From Roseateles sp. DAIF2 (GTDB lineage Bacteria > Pseudomonadota > Gammaproteobacteria > Burkholderiales > Burkholderiaceae_C), in the NCBI RefSeq assembly GCF_015624425.1, contig NZ_CP049919.1, forward strand, positions 5,946,586 through 6,010,585: DNA of 64,000 bases, written 5' to 3'. The notes below the pieces were generated by a model. That model was not told the DNA's origin and did no database searches. It was given only the letters and a program-made list of their open reading frames with translations. Position numbers and translations under genes: made by a program. Positions 36,152 through 45,125 of this stretch are shown here, one piece after another. Each line of letters begins with the position of its first letter. The stretch's first letter is position 1.

Positions 36152-37104
36152 GCCGACTCCCCCTCGCCGACCAGGGCCAGGTACTTGTCGCGCAGCGCCA
36201 CGCGGCGCAGCTCCATGCCGCGGCAGCCGCGCAGCGCCGGGCGCAGCAGCTCCAGCAGGGTGCAGGCCTCCTCATGGTCGCGCAGCGGCAGCAGCCAGGT
36301 ACCGGCCGGGTCGCGCGGGCAGGCGGTCCAGAGCCGCCCCGGCGGCAGGGCCGGCAGCCCGCCCGCCCCGGGCTGCAGCTGCAGCAGGTACTCATGCTCC
36401 AGGCGCAGGAACTCGCTCTTGCTGCCGTCGAACACCTTGCTGCCCTGACGGATGCAGACGATGCGCTGGCACAAGCGTTCGATGAAATGCAGGTCGTGCG
36501 AGCCGAGCAGCACCGTCATGCCCTCGCCGGCCAGATGGCGCACCAGGGCTTCGAGCTTTTCGACGCCGAACAGGTCCAGGCCCAGGGTCGGCTCGTCCAG
36601 CAGCGCCAGCGCGGGCCGGTGGATCAGGGTGCCGAGCAGCGCGGCGCGCAGCTTGTTGCCGGTCGAGAGCTGGCGCAGCGGCGCCCGCACATCGGGAATC
36701 TCCAGCAACGCGGCCAGCGCGTCGAAATGCTCGCGGTCGAACGGCGCCTCGCGCAGGCCGCAGAAGTAGTGCGCGTTCTCCAGGGTCGAGAGGCGCTCGT
36801 AGCAGGCGCCGCGCCCTTCCAGCAGCACGCCGAATTCGCGCAGATGCGGCCCATGGCGGCCGACCGTGATCGCCTGGCCGCGCCAATACAGCCGCCCGCC
36901 ATCGGCGCTGCTGAGCCCGGTCAGCGCGCGGATCAGGGTCGTCTTGCCGGAACCGTTGGGGCCCAGCAGCCCGACGATGTCGCCCGGCGCCAAGGTCAGC
37001 GAGAAGTCGCGCAGCGCCACGATCTCGCGCCCGGCGCGTCGATAGGTCTTGGCGGCGCCTTCCAGGCGCAGCAGCGCTGGCGCATCTCCTTGCTCGGTCA
37101 GCAT
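36148..37104 (-). CDS. ABC transporter ATP-binding protein
   Basis: This is a 318-residue ATPase of an exporter. Walker A is GPNGSGKT (residues 48-55) and Walker B is LALLDEPTLGLD (from 166). The switch His lies in LLGSHDLHF. The signature is LSTGNK (146-151) in place of LSGGQ, seen in the ABC-2 exporter group that includes daunorubicin-type proteins. A C-terminal extension from about residue 240 (PGAGGLPALPPGRLWTACPR and onward) is typical of regulatory or dimer tails in such exporters. AGGAAAG precedes the ATG at 37104. The permease gene overlaps its end. Confidence 0.88.
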   Translation of the reverse strand: MLTEQGDAPALLRLEGAAKTYRRAGREIVALRDFSLTLAPGDIVGLLGPNGSGKTTLIRALTGLSSADGGRLYWRGQAITVGRHGPHLREFGVLLEGRGACYERLSTLENAHYFCGLREAPFDREHFDALAALLEIPDVRAPLRQLSTGNKLRAALLGTLIHRPALALLDEPTLGLDLFGVEKLEALVRHLAGEGMTVLLGSHDLHFIERLCQRIVCIRQGSKVFDGSKSEFLRLEHEYLLQLQPGAGGLPALPPGRLWTACPRDPAGTWLLPLRDHEEACTLLELLRPALRGCRGMELRRVALRDKYLALVGEGESA

Positions 37105-37199
37105 GCTCTTGCTTTCCTCCCTGCTCTGTCGGCCACCGATGCTAGCGGGCCAACATGAAGACAAGGAAAAGTTGAGCCTGCGACCGAGCGCAGGGGACT

Positions 37200-37790
37200 T
37201 CAACGCGTCAGCGCGGCACGGAATTCACCGTCGTCGACCAGCTTGCCCACCAACGCCTTGTACAAGGCTCCGTACTGGTTGATGGCCATCGGAATCGCCG
37301 TAGCGCCGATGAAGGACGAGTTCCAATGCGCGTCCGCCACCAGTTCCTTGTCATAGACGACCTTGCCTTCGCGCTTGACGCTGAAGCGTGCGGCCAGGCG
37401 GCCCTTGCCGATATCAATGGCGGCGTCGACCATGCTGTCGGTCAACTGGCCTTCGATCACATGCTTGGCGCTCGTGTCGTAAAGACCAGCCGCCTTGAGT
37501 TCGGCCTGCAGTTCATCGCGCAGTTGCAGCGCGAAGCTGCCGCCGGTGGGCGACACCGAGGAGCCGCGCAGCCCGCCCAGGCTCTTGTCCATCTCGGCCG
37601 GCTTGCCGGGAGCCAGCACGAAGCTGCCCGTGGCCAGCGGCGGCAGCTTGGCGGCGCGCAGCTTTTCGACATTGGCGGCACTGGCGGCCGGTGCCGGCAT
37701 CTGCACCGAGGCGCAGCCGGTCATCACCAGGCCCAGCAGGCCCACGGTGAGCAGTCGGGCCAAGGCCGAATTCTTGATTTGCTTGATCAT
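37200..37790 (-). CDS. Lipoprotein of unknown function
   Basis: This 196-residue predicted lipoprotein has the lipobox LVMTGCAS after a hydrophobic stretch (LTVGLLGLVM), so it would be acylated at the Cys near residue 26. The soluble part contains GSFVLAPGKPAEMDKSLGGL and ALQLRDELQAELKAAGLYD, then VIEGQLTDSMVDAAID, resembling the fold of lipoproteins that carry a small mixed alpha/beta domain. The family is not recognised. It follows another lipoprotein gene by 25 bases and likely acts with it. Confidence 0.72.
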   Translation of the reverse strand: MIKQIKNSALARLLTVGLLGLVMTGCASVQMPAPAASAANVEKLRAAKLPPLATGSFVLAPGKPAEMDKSLGGLRGSSVSPTGGSFALQLRDELQAELKAAGLYDTSAKHVIEGQLTDSMVDAAIDIGKGRLAARFSVKREGKVVYDKELVADAHWNSSFIGATAIPMAINQYGALYKALVGKLVDDGEFRAALTR

Positions 37791-37815
37791 GATGGTGTCG
37801 AGTGTTCTTGGTGTT

Positions 37816-38421
37816 TCACTGGAAGGCCGGGTCCTGGGACAGCTCGTTCAGCACCTGGCTGACGACCTGCCGGCTCATCTGGGTCACGGCTTCTTCGATG
37901 CTGCCCGCCTTCTGCGCATTGCCGGGCTGGCTGGCGGCACCCATGGTCGTGTGGATCGCATGGCGGACCTTCTTGGTGATGCCGGCGGCATCACCCGGCC
38001 CGCGGTAGCTGGCGGTGCAGACATAGCCGTCGGTCACCTGGGAGCCGGCAAGGCCGAAGGTCAGGCCGGTCACGAAACCCTTGGAAAAGGCGTCGTCCGA
38101 CATCGGCACGTTGTTCATCACGATGCTGAGGGTCGCACCGTTCTTGACCGGCGCCTCGACCACCTCGCTGAACAGACCGCTGGTCTGTACCTGCTCGGTG
38201 ATGCGCTTCTTCAGCAGACTGGTCGCCTGGGCGTTGGTCACGCCCTTGGTCTGGAATTCGAACAGCAGCTGCACCGCCTGCGGCTGCTCGCGCTTCTTGA
38301 ACTGCGTGGTCGCGACCTCACGGGTCGAGCCGTCCACGTAGTAGCTGGCGCAGCCGGTCATTGCGGCGGCCAGCATCAGGCCGGCCAGGCGCTTGGCGCA
38401 CCCGGCCCATCGGTTCTTCAT
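37816..38421 (-). CDS. Lipoprotein of unknown function
   Basis: This is a 201-residue predicted lipoprotein: MKNRWAGCAKRLAGLMLAAA precedes the lipobox AAMTGCAS. The soluble part has AVQLLFEFQTKGVTNAQAT, LLKKRITEQVQTSGLFSEVV and GLTFGLAGSQVTDGYVCTAS, the last with a Gly-rich hydrophobic hairpin. TSGLFSEVV in this protein and AAGLYDTSA in the downstream lipoprotein suggest that both carry the same small outer-membrane lipoprotein domain. The ATG at 38421 has GGGAGGA about 10 bases upstream; a GTG at 38427 is an alternative. Confidence 0.72.
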   Translation of the reverse strand: MKNRWAGCAKRLAGLMLAAAMTGCASYYVDGSTREVATTQFKKREQPQAVQLLFEFQTKGVTNAQATSLLKKRITEQVQTSGLFSEVVEAPVKNGATLSIVMNNVPMSDDAFSKGFVTGLTFGLAGSQVTDGYVCTASYRGPGDAAGITKKVRHAIHTTMGAASQPGNAQKAGSIEEAVTQMSRQVVSQVLNELSQDPAFQ

Positions 38422-38597
38422 CGTCACTGGATCCTCCCTGTTTTCGGACGGCCCCGTTTTGCGCCATCACAAGCCTTCTCGACGGGATGCGCCGGGGCGG
38501 GCGGACTATAGGGCCGTCCGAACCGCCGCGCTACCGTTGAAGCCCTAAGTCGCCCGCGGGCCACGGCGGCGGACGCCCCGCTGGTTACCATCCGGCG

Positions 38598-40604
38598 ATG
38601 ATCACCTCGCTGGACCTTGCCCTGCTGTATCTCGTCGCCGCCGTCCTCGGGGTCGTGATCTGCCGCTCACTGAAACTGCCGCCGATGCTGGGCTATCTGG
38701 CGGTGGGGGTGCTGATCGGGCCGCATGCGCTGGCGCTGGGCGGGCCGGAGGGCGGCGGGGCCAGCATCCGCTACCTGGCCGAGTTCGGCGTGGTGTTCCT
38801 GATGTTCGTGATCGGGCTGGAGTTCAACCTGCCCAAGCTGCGCAGCATGCGCTCGATGGTGTTCGGCCTCGGGCTGCTGCAGGTGCTGCTGACCATCCTC
38901 GGTGCGGTCGCGGGCCACCATCTGCTGGACGCCGGCTTCGCCTTCTTCGGCCAGCAATGGGAGCTGAGCTGGCAGGGTTCGCTGGTGCTGGGCGCGGCGA
39001 TGGCGATGAGCTCGACCGCGATCGTCGTCAAGCTGATGGCCGAGCGGCTGGAACTGGAGAGCGAGCATGGCCGGCGCGTGCTGGGCGTGCTGCTGTTCCA
39101 GGATCTGGCCGTGGTGCCGCTCTTGGTGATGATCCCGGCGCTGAACAGCGACGGCGGCACGATGGCCGCCTCGCTGGGCTGGGCCGCGCTGAAGGCGGCC
39201 GTCGTGCTGGGCGTGCTGCTGCTGGGCGGGCAGAAGGCGATGCGCTGGTGGCTGACCCTGGTCGCGCGGCGCAAGAGCGAGGAGCTGTTCATGCTGAATC
39301 TGCTGCTCGTCACCCTGGGCCTGGCCTGGCTGACCGAGCATGCCGGGCTGTCGCTGGCGCTGGGCGCGTTCGTCGCCGGCATGCTGATCGCCGAGACCGA
39401 ATACAAGCACCAGGTGGAGACCGACATCCGGCCCTTCCACGATGTGCTGCTGGGCCTGTTCTTCATCACGATCGGCATGAAGCTGGACTGGCGCCCGGTG
39501 CTGGAGCAATGGCCGCTGGTGCTGGCCCTGACCCTGGCGCCGACCTTCGCCAAGTTCCTGCTGATCGCCGGCCTGGCCCGGCTGCTGCGCGCGCCGACCG
39601 GCGTGGCGCTTCGCACCGGCCTCTATCTGGCGCAGGCCGGCGAGTTCGGCTTCGTGCTCTTGACCCTGGGCGCGCAGCACCAGCTGATCGCGCCGCAATG
39701 GGTCAGCCCGGTGCTGGCCGGCATGGTGCTGTCGATGCTGGCCACGCCGATCCTCTTCATTTACAGCAACCGCATCGTGATGAAGCTCTCGGCCAGCGAC
39801 TGGCTGCTGCAGTCGGTGCAGCTGACCACGATCGCGAAGAAGTCGATCAAGGCCGATGCCCATGTGATCATCTGCGGCTACGGCCGCAGCGGTCAGAACC
39901 TGGCGCGCCTGCTGGAGGCCGAGGAGATCCCCTACATGGCGCTGGACCTGGACCCGGACCGGGTGCGCCAGGCCGCGGCGGCCGGCCAGAGCGTGGTGTT
40001 CGGCGACGCGGCGCGGCTGCAGAGCCTGATGGCCGCCGGCCTGGCGCGCGCCAGCGCGGTGGTGGTCACCTATCACGACACGCCCTCGGCGCTGAAGATC
40101 CTGCAGCTGGTGCGCGCCCATGCGGCCCATGTGCCGGTGGTGGTGCGCACGATCGACGACACCGACCTGGAACGCCTGCGCGCGGCCGGCGCCACCGAGG
40201 TGGTGCCGGAGGCGATCGAGGGCTCGCTGATGCTGGCCAGCCATGCGCTGGCCCTGGTGGGCGTGCCGATGCGGCGCGTGATCCGCATCACTCGCGACGC
40301 GCGCGATGCGCGCTACGGCCTGCTGCGCGGCTACTTCCACGGCACCGACGACGACGGTATCGAGGAGCGCGCCCAGGCCCGGCTGCGTTCGGTGACCCTG
40401 CCGCAGGCCAGCCCCTTCGCGGCCCAGCCGCTGGGCGACCTGGCCCTGCATGCGATCGGCGTCGAGGTGGTGTCGATCCGCCGCGCCGGCGGCGCCGTGG
40501 TGCAGGCCGACGACGCGCTGACCCTGCATGGCGGCGACACCCTGGTGCTCTCGGGCGTCAGCGAGGCCTTGTCCCTGGCCGAGGAGAAGCTGCTCGGCAG
40601 CTAG
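38598..40604 (+). CDS. CPA2-family K+/Na+:proton antiporter with TrkA domains (KefB/YbaL type)
   Basis: This is a 668-residue antiporter: about 12 membrane helices at 1-390 (opening LDLALLYLVAAVLGVVICRS; ion-binding region LLFQDLAVVPLLVMIPAL with the conserved Gln-Asp). A TrkA-N/RCK domain starts at residue 422 (HVIICGYGRSGQNLARLLEA) and a TrkA-C domain lies near 590-660 (ALHAIGVEVVSIRRAGGAV). It exchanges K+ or Na+ for protons and is gated by nucleotide or ligand binding to the RCK domain. No KefF/KefG ancillary gene is adjacent. Confidence 0.92.
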   Translation: MITSLDLALLYLVAAVLGVVICRSLKLPPMLGYLAVGVLIGPHALALGGPEGGGASIRYLAEFGVVFLMFVIGLEFNLPKLRSMRSMVFGLGLLQVLLTILGAVAGHHLLDAGFAFFGQQWELSWQGSLVLGAAMAMSSTAIVVKLMAERLELESEHGRRVLGVLLFQDLAVVPLLVMIPALNSDGGTMAASLGWAALKAAVVLGVLLLGGQKAMRWWLTLVARRKSEELFMLNLLLVTLGLAWLTEHAGLSLALGAFVAGMLIAETEYKHQVETDIRPFHDVLLGLFFITIGMKLDWRPVLEQWPLVLALTLAPTFAKFLLIAGLARLLRAPTGVALRTGLYLAQAGEFGFVLLTLGAQHQLIAPQWVSPVLAGMVLSMLATPILFIYSNRIVMKLSASDWLLQSVQLTTIAKKSIKADAHVIICGYGRSGQNLARLLEAEEIPYMALDLDPDRVRQAAAAGQSVVFGDAARLQSLMAAGLARASAVVVTYHDTPSALKILQLVRAHAAHVPVVVRTIDDTDLERLRAAGATEVVPEAIEGSLMLASHALALVGVPMRRVIRITRDARDARYGLLRGYFHGTDDDGIEERAQARLRSVTLPQASPFAAQPLGDLALHAIGVEVVSIRRAGGAVVQADDALTLHGGDTLVLSGVSEALSLAEEKLLGS

Positions 40605-40610
40605 CAGGCC

Positions 40611-41408
40611 CTAGAGGGCGCCGGACAGCTTCCACAGGCCCGCAGCGAGCAGCGCAATGCCGAGCAGGGCCCCGAGCCGCGCGCCGCCGGGGGCAAGTTT
40701 CTCGATCGCGACGGCGACCGACAGCGCCAGTATCCACGCCAGATTCATGGCGCCACCGACGAAGAGCAGCGCCATCAGCGCCCAGCAGCATCCTAGGCAG
40801 CTCAGACCATGGCGCCAGCCCATCAGGAAGCTGCCCGGCGCGCCGCCGCGCCATGCGCCGATGAGGAAACCGAACGGTGTCTGACAGCGCCGCAGGCACA
40901 GGCGCTTGAGGGGCGAGAACTGGTAGAGGCCGGCGATCACCAGCAGCAGCACATTCAACGGCACCGAGGTGCTGACGAGCATCGGATCGATCCAGCCAGC
41001 ACCTTGCAGTGCCCATTGCAAGGCCACCGCGGCGGCGCTGAACGCCAGCCACGCCAGCAGATAGCCGGCCACAAAGCCCAGCGCGTGCGGGCGTTGCCCG
41101 CGCCGCTCGCTCAGGTCGACGAAGGTGAGCACCATCGGCAGCGCCGAGGGCAGCATCATCGCCGCCATCATCACGGCCCACATCAGGCCGATGGCTAACA
41201 GGTTGGGCAGCCGCCAGTCCGGTCCGTCCGGCATCGCGAGCCGGGCGAACTCGCTGTCCATGTCGACCGCCATCCAGACCAGCAGCGCCCAGCCCAGCAG
41301 GCTGAGCCCCAGCAGCAGCGCCGCGACCACGCCACGGCGACGCCGCCACGGCCCGGTCTTCGCGCCGGGCGCAGACGCGGCCGGCTTGGGCTTCGGCGCT
41401 GCACTCAT
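40611..41408 (-). CDS. DUF2182 integral membrane protein
   Basis: This is a 265-residue protein with about six membrane segments of the DUF2182 family (predicted metal-binding membrane protein). Signatures are LMWAVMMAAMMLPSALPMV near residue 80 and WRHGLSCLGCCWALM near residue 185, with the His and clustered Cys thought to bind metal. The start is put at the ATG at 41408, giving a cytosolic Pro/Ala/Lys-rich N-terminus. It is divergent from a DUF1326 gene, a pairing found repeatedly in other genomes. Confidence 0.85.
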   Translation of the reverse strand: MSAAPKPKPAASAPGAKTGPWRRRRGVVAALLLGLSLLGWALLVWMAVDMDSEFARLAMPDGPDWRLPNLLAIGLMWAVMMAAMMLPSALPMVLTFVDLSERRGQRPHALGFVAGYLLAWLAFSAAAVALQWALQGAGWIDPMLVSTSVPLNVLLLVIAGLYQFSPLKRLCLRRCQTPFGFLIGAWRGGAPGSFLMGWRHGLSCLGCCWALMALLFVGGAMNLAWILALSVAVAIEKLAPGGARLGALLGIALLAAGLWKLSGAL

Positions 41409-41512
41409 CAAGGCGATCCCTTCGCTCGGCTCATGGTTACTTGCGAGCCGCCATCCATGGGAATAGTCTGGCATGAGCGCGGGCGACGACCTGCGCCCGG
41501 AAAGGAAAGTCC

Positions 41513-42133
41513 ATGGCATCCTCATCCTGGCATATCTCGGGCGAGTACATGGAGACCTGCAACTGCGCGCTGCTCTGCCCCTGCATCACCTCCAACCTGA
41601 GCGCCAAGCCGACCGAAGGGGACTGCCAGGCGGCGGTCGCCATGCGCGTCGACAAGGGCGCCAAGGATGGCGTCGTGCTCGACGGCCTGTCGTTCGTGGT
41701 CATGCTGCATGCGCCGGGCCCGATGAGTGAGGGCAACATCACCGTGGGCCTGATCATCGAAGCGCAAGCGACCCAGGCGCAGGTCGACGCCCTCACCGCC
41801 ATCGCCACCGGCGCGGCGGGCGGGCCGATGGCGGCGCTGGGCCCTTTGGTGGGCAGCTTCGCGGGCATCGAGCGACGGCCGGTGGAGTTCAGCGCCTCCG
41901 GGCTCGAGCGTGTCGTGCGGGCCGGCGATCTGCTGGACCAGTCCTGCAGCGGCCTGCCCAGCGCCGCGGATCCCGCGCAGGCGATCGTGATCGACAACGT
42001 GGCGCATCCGGTCAACAGCCGGATCGCGCTCGCCAGGGCGACGCGAAGCCTGTTCAATGCCTTCGGCATGCGCTGGAACGACAGCAGCGGCACGCGCAAC
42101 GGCCACTTCGCTCCGTTCTCCTGGTCGGCCTAG
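41513..42133 (+). CDS. DUF1326 domain protein
   Basis: This is a 206-residue soluble protein of the DUF1326 family. The N-terminal [16 protein letters not shown] places four cysteines at 16, 18, 22 and 24, a likely metal site. Conserved downstream parts are [20 protein letters not shown] and [19 protein letters not shown]. It has no signal peptide. Divergent transcription from the DUF2182 membrane-protein gene, with 104 bases between, suggests one regulated unit handling a metal or thiol compound. Confidence 0.87.
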   Translation: MASSSWHISGEYMETCNCALLCPCITSNLSAKPTEGDCQAAVAMRVDKGAKDGVVLDGLSFVVMLHAPGPMSEGNITVGLIIEAQATQAQVDALTAIATGAAGGPMAALGPLVGSFAGIERRPVEFSASGLERVVRAGDLLDQSCSGLPSAADPAQAIVIDNVAHPVNSRIALARATRSLFNAFGMRWNDSSGTRNGHFAPFSWSA

Positions 42134-42238
42134 CCACCGGCGGCGCGACGTCCCGGCCGCTGGCGGGCCCTGGACGCCTCGTATCGCGCGGCGCAGAATG
42201 GCCGCTCGGACATCCCCCTGTCCGACAAGGAGTTCGCC

Positions 42239-43339
42239 ATGGTCCTGGTCCCGCCCCCGCGCTCCGTCGCGCGTCGCGCGCTGCTGTTTCTGCTGCTGCT
42301 CGCGCTGGCACTCGCGCTCCCCGCCTGGGGCGCCGGCACCGAGGGCAAGGTCGGCGCCAAGCCGACCGCCACCGGCAAGCTCTACGACTACTACCTGAGC
42401 GGCAGCGCGGCCGACATGCAGCCGGCCGCGCCGGCCACGGCGCAGCTGGTGCTGATGGGCGGCGGGCTGGATGTCGACGAGGCTTTCCGCGCGATGATCG
42501 CCAAGGCCGCCGGCGGCAGCGGCGGGCGGGTCGACATCGTCGTGGTCCGCGCCAGCGGCGCCGACGGCTACAACGACTATCTGCTGAACCAGCTCTACCC
42601 GGCCGGCACGACGAACCCGGTCGACTCGGTCGAGACCCTGGTGATCAAGTCGCGCGAGGGCGCCGACGACCCCGCGCTCAATGCGATCGTGGCGCGCGCC
42701 GACCTGCTGTTCATCGCCGGCGGCGACCAAGGAGACTACATCCGGCAATGGAAGGGCAGCCGGCTCGACACCACCTTGAGCGGCCTGCTGGCACGCAAGG
42801 TGCCATTCGGCGGCACCAGCGCGGGCCTGGCGGTGCTGGGCGACATCGACTTCTCGGCCGAGAACGGCACGATCACCTCCGAGCAGGCCCTGGCCAATCC
42901 CTACGACCGGCGCGAAACCCTGGACCGCGGCTTCCTGACCGGACTGCGCGGCCTGCTGAACACGATCACCGATGCGCACCTGGTGACGCGCGACCGCATG
43001 GGCCGGCTGTTCAGCTTCCTGGCCCGCATCGTGCAGGACAGCGCCGGCGCGCTGGCGCCGACGCAGGCGCGCGGCATCGGCCTGGACGAGAACACCGCGC
43101 TGGTGGTCGACGACGGCCTGGCCCGGGTGATGGGCGGCGGCACCGCCTACTTCGTCCAGCCGCAGCTGGCGCCGGACCCGATCCAGGCCAAGAAGCCGCT
43201 GTCGATGCGCAATGTGCGGATCGACCGCTTGCGCGCCGGCGGCGCCAGCTTCGACCTGCTGAACTGGACCCGCTCCGACGGCGCCGCGCCCTACTTCGTC
43301 GACGCGCTGGGCGGCGTGCTGACCAGCAATCCCTATTGA
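42239..43339 (+). CDS. Exported cyanophycinase-like S51 peptidase
   Basis: This 366-residue protein has a signal peptide ([20 protein letters not shown], cleavage near WGA-GTEG), followed by an S51 serine-peptidase domain. The nucleophile is Ser194 in [13 protein letters not shown], preceded by [18 protein letters not shown] and opened by [14 protein letters not shown]. Cyanophycinases cleave multi-L-arginyl-poly-aspartate; an exported form would use cyanophycin-like polymer from outside, or another beta-linked Asp peptide. A 7-bp hairpin (TCGGACA/TGTCCGA at 42206-42225) immediately precedes the AAGGAG ribosome-binding site. No cyanophycin synthetase gene is in the window. Confidence 0.86.
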   Translation: MVLVPPPRSVARRALLFLLLLALALALPAWGAGTEGKVGAKPTATGKLYDYYLSGSAADMQPAAPATAQLVLMGGGLDVDEAFRAMIAKAAGGSGGRVDIVVVRASGADGYNDYLLNQLYPAGTTNPVDSVETLVIKSREGADDPALNAIVARADLLFIAGGDQGDYIRQWKGSRLDTTLSGLLARKVPFGGTSAGLAVLGDIDFSAENGTITSEQALANPYDRRETLDRGFLTGLRGLLNTITDAHLVTRDRMGRLFSFLARIVQDSAGALAPTQARGIGLDENTALVVDDGLARVMGGGTAYFVQPQLAPDPIQAKKPLSMRNVRIDRLRAGGASFDLLNWTRSDGAAPYFVDALGGVLTSNPY

Positions 43340-43449
43340 ACCCGGCCGCGGGGCGCGCCGTCACCTGCGCGACCCCCTGGCGCATCCGCGACAGCCGCGG
43401 CGCGCCCGCTGCGCGACACTGCCTGCATCGCCGCAGCCGCACCACCGCC

Positions 43450-44715
43450 ATGAACTTCGACTACAGCCCCAAGGTCCAGGCCCTGCGCGAGCGCCTGCTC
43501 GCCTTCATGGACCGGCATGTCTATCCGAACGAGCGCGCCTTCCTCGAGGAGGTGGCCGCGAACCGCCGCGCCGGCAATGCCTGGGTGCCGACCCGGCTGA
43601 TCGAGGAGCTGAAGCCGCTGGCACGCGCGGCCGGGCTGTGGAACCTGTTCCTGCCGCATTCGGAGCGCGCGCCGGAGGGTCTGTCGAATCTGGAGTACGC
43701 GCCGCTGTGCGAGATCATGGGCCGCGTCTCCTGGGCACCCGAGGTGTTCAACTGCTCGGCGCCGGACACCGGCAATATGGAGACCATCGCGCGCTATGGC
43801 AGCGAGGCGCAGCAGGACCGCTGGCTGATGCCGCTGCTGCGCGGCGAGATCCGCTCGGCCTTCCTGATGACCGAGCCGGACGTGGCCTCGTCGGACGCGA
43901 CCAACATCCAGTGCCGCATCGAGCGCCAGGGCGACGACTACCTGATCAACGGCAGCAAGTGGTGGTCCAGCGGCGCCGGCGACCCGCGCTGCGCGGTCTA
44001 CATCGTGATGGGCAAGACCGATCCGGATGCCGGCCGCCACGAGCAGCAGTCGATGGTGCTGGTGCCGGCCGATGCCCCGGGCATCACGGTCAAGCGCCAC
44101 CTGCCGGTGTTCGGCTACGACGACGCGCCGCATGGCCATATGGAGATCGAGCTGAAGAACGTGCGCGTGCCGGCGGCCGACGCCATCCTGCTCGGCGAGG
44201 GCCGCGGCTTCGAGATCGCGCAGGGCCGCCTGGGCCCGGGCCGCATCCACCATTGCATGCGCTCGATCGGCGCGGCGGAGCGCGCGCTGGAGCTGTTGTG
44301 CGAGCGCGCGATCGCCCGCACCGCCTTCGGCAAGACCATCGCGCAGCAGACCGTCACGCAGGAGCGCATCGCCGAGGCGCGCTGCGCGATCGAGCAGGCG
44401 CGCCTGCTGACCCTGAAGGCCGCCTACATGATGGACACGGTGGGCAACAAGGTCGCAAAGGCCGAGATCGCGATGATCAAGATCGTCGCGCCCAATATGG
44501 CGCTGCAGGTGATCGACTGGGCGATCCAGGTGCATGGCGCGATGGGGGTGTCGGACGACACCCCGCTGGCGATGATGTGGGCGCACCAGCGCACCCTGCG
44601 CCTGGCCGACGGCCCGGACGAGGTGCACCGCAACGCGCTGGCCAAGCTGGAGCTGGCGCGCCACATGAAGCTGCCGACCGACCAGGTGCAGATGCCGATC
44701 ACGCGCGGGGCCTAG
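43450..44715 (+). CDS. Acyl-CoA dehydrogenase
   Basis: This is a 421-residue FAD enzyme that desaturates acyl-CoA. FAD- and substrate-binding motifs are [20 protein letters not shown] and [20 protein letters not shown]-terminal helices include [40 protein letters not shown] and [17 protein letters not shown]. It resembles the ACAD10/11-like branch, which acts on long or 4-hydroxy acyl groups. Its TAG stop lies within the left arm of a palindromic element, so the element either inserted right at the gene's end or supplies the stop. Confidence 0.92.
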   Translation: MNFDYSPKVQALRERLLAFMDRHVYPNERAFLEEVAANRRAGNAWVPTRLIEELKPLARAAGLWNLFLPHSERAPEGLSNLEYAPLCEIMGRVSWAPEVFNCSAPDTGNMETIARYGSEAQQDRWLMPLLRGEIRSAFLMTEPDVASSDATNIQCRIERQGDDYLINGSKWWSSGAGDPRCAVYIVMGKTDPDAGRHEQQSMVLVPADAPGITVKRHLPVFGYDDAPHGHMEIELKNVRVPAADAILLGEGRGFEIAQGRLGPGRIHHCMRSIGAAERALELLCERAIARTAFGKTIAQQTVTQERIAEARCAIEQARLLTLKAAYMMDTVGNKVAKAEIAMIKIVAPNMALQVIDWAIQVHGAMGVSDDTPLAMMWAHQRTLRLADGPDEVHRNALAKLELARHMKLPTDQVQMPITRGA

Positions 44716-44982
44716 GGCCTGTTAACGCTATGGCAGCAGGTCGCGTTGTGACCAGAAAGGCCGCAGGCAAGGCGCAAACCGCAGCCGGGTTGGACACCCG
44801 GCGAGGATTTGCAACGCCGCATGCGGTCTTTCTGGTCACAACCCTCCGGGAAGGCCCGCCCCCAGGGGCCACTCGTCGTTGCAACGCTGGCCCGCACGCG
44901 AGTGCGGGCGGCGCGCTGTGCCTAGATTGGCCCCTGGGGGCGGACCTTCGCGGCCTACTGCCGTAGCGTTAACAGGCCCTAG
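44712..44982. mobile_element. MITE-like palindromic element, 271 bp
   Basis: The ends are inverted repeats of about 34 bases: CTAGGGCCTGTTAACGCTA at 44712-44730 matches TAGCGTTAACAGGCCCTAG at 44964-44982, with three mismatches further in. Inside, GTTGTGACCAGAAAGGCCGC (44745-44764) pairs with 44823-44842 with one mismatch. CCGCCCCCAGGGGCCA (44856-44871) pairs perfectly with 44928-44943. Short hairpins CCCGCAC-GCGA-GTGCGGG (44891-44908) and CCGGGT/ACCCGG sit in the loops. There is no open frame for a transposase. The ends share CTAG, possibly a target duplication. Confidence 0.75.
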
Positions 44983-45125
44983 CCCCCTGCCGGCAAGCCA
45001 TTCGCCTGCCTGAAGCATGGCCGGGGTCAATCCCCAATCCCTCCTGGGAGGGGCACAACTGATCTGGCGTTATCGCGCCCGGGCCGCTAGGATCGCCGGC
45101 CTCAGCCCGCGCAGCCTGTCGCCCC

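Noticed and set aside
36148-37104. CcmA/CcmB heme exporter
   Set aside because: The permease lacks CcmB features and no cytochrome c maturation genes are close.
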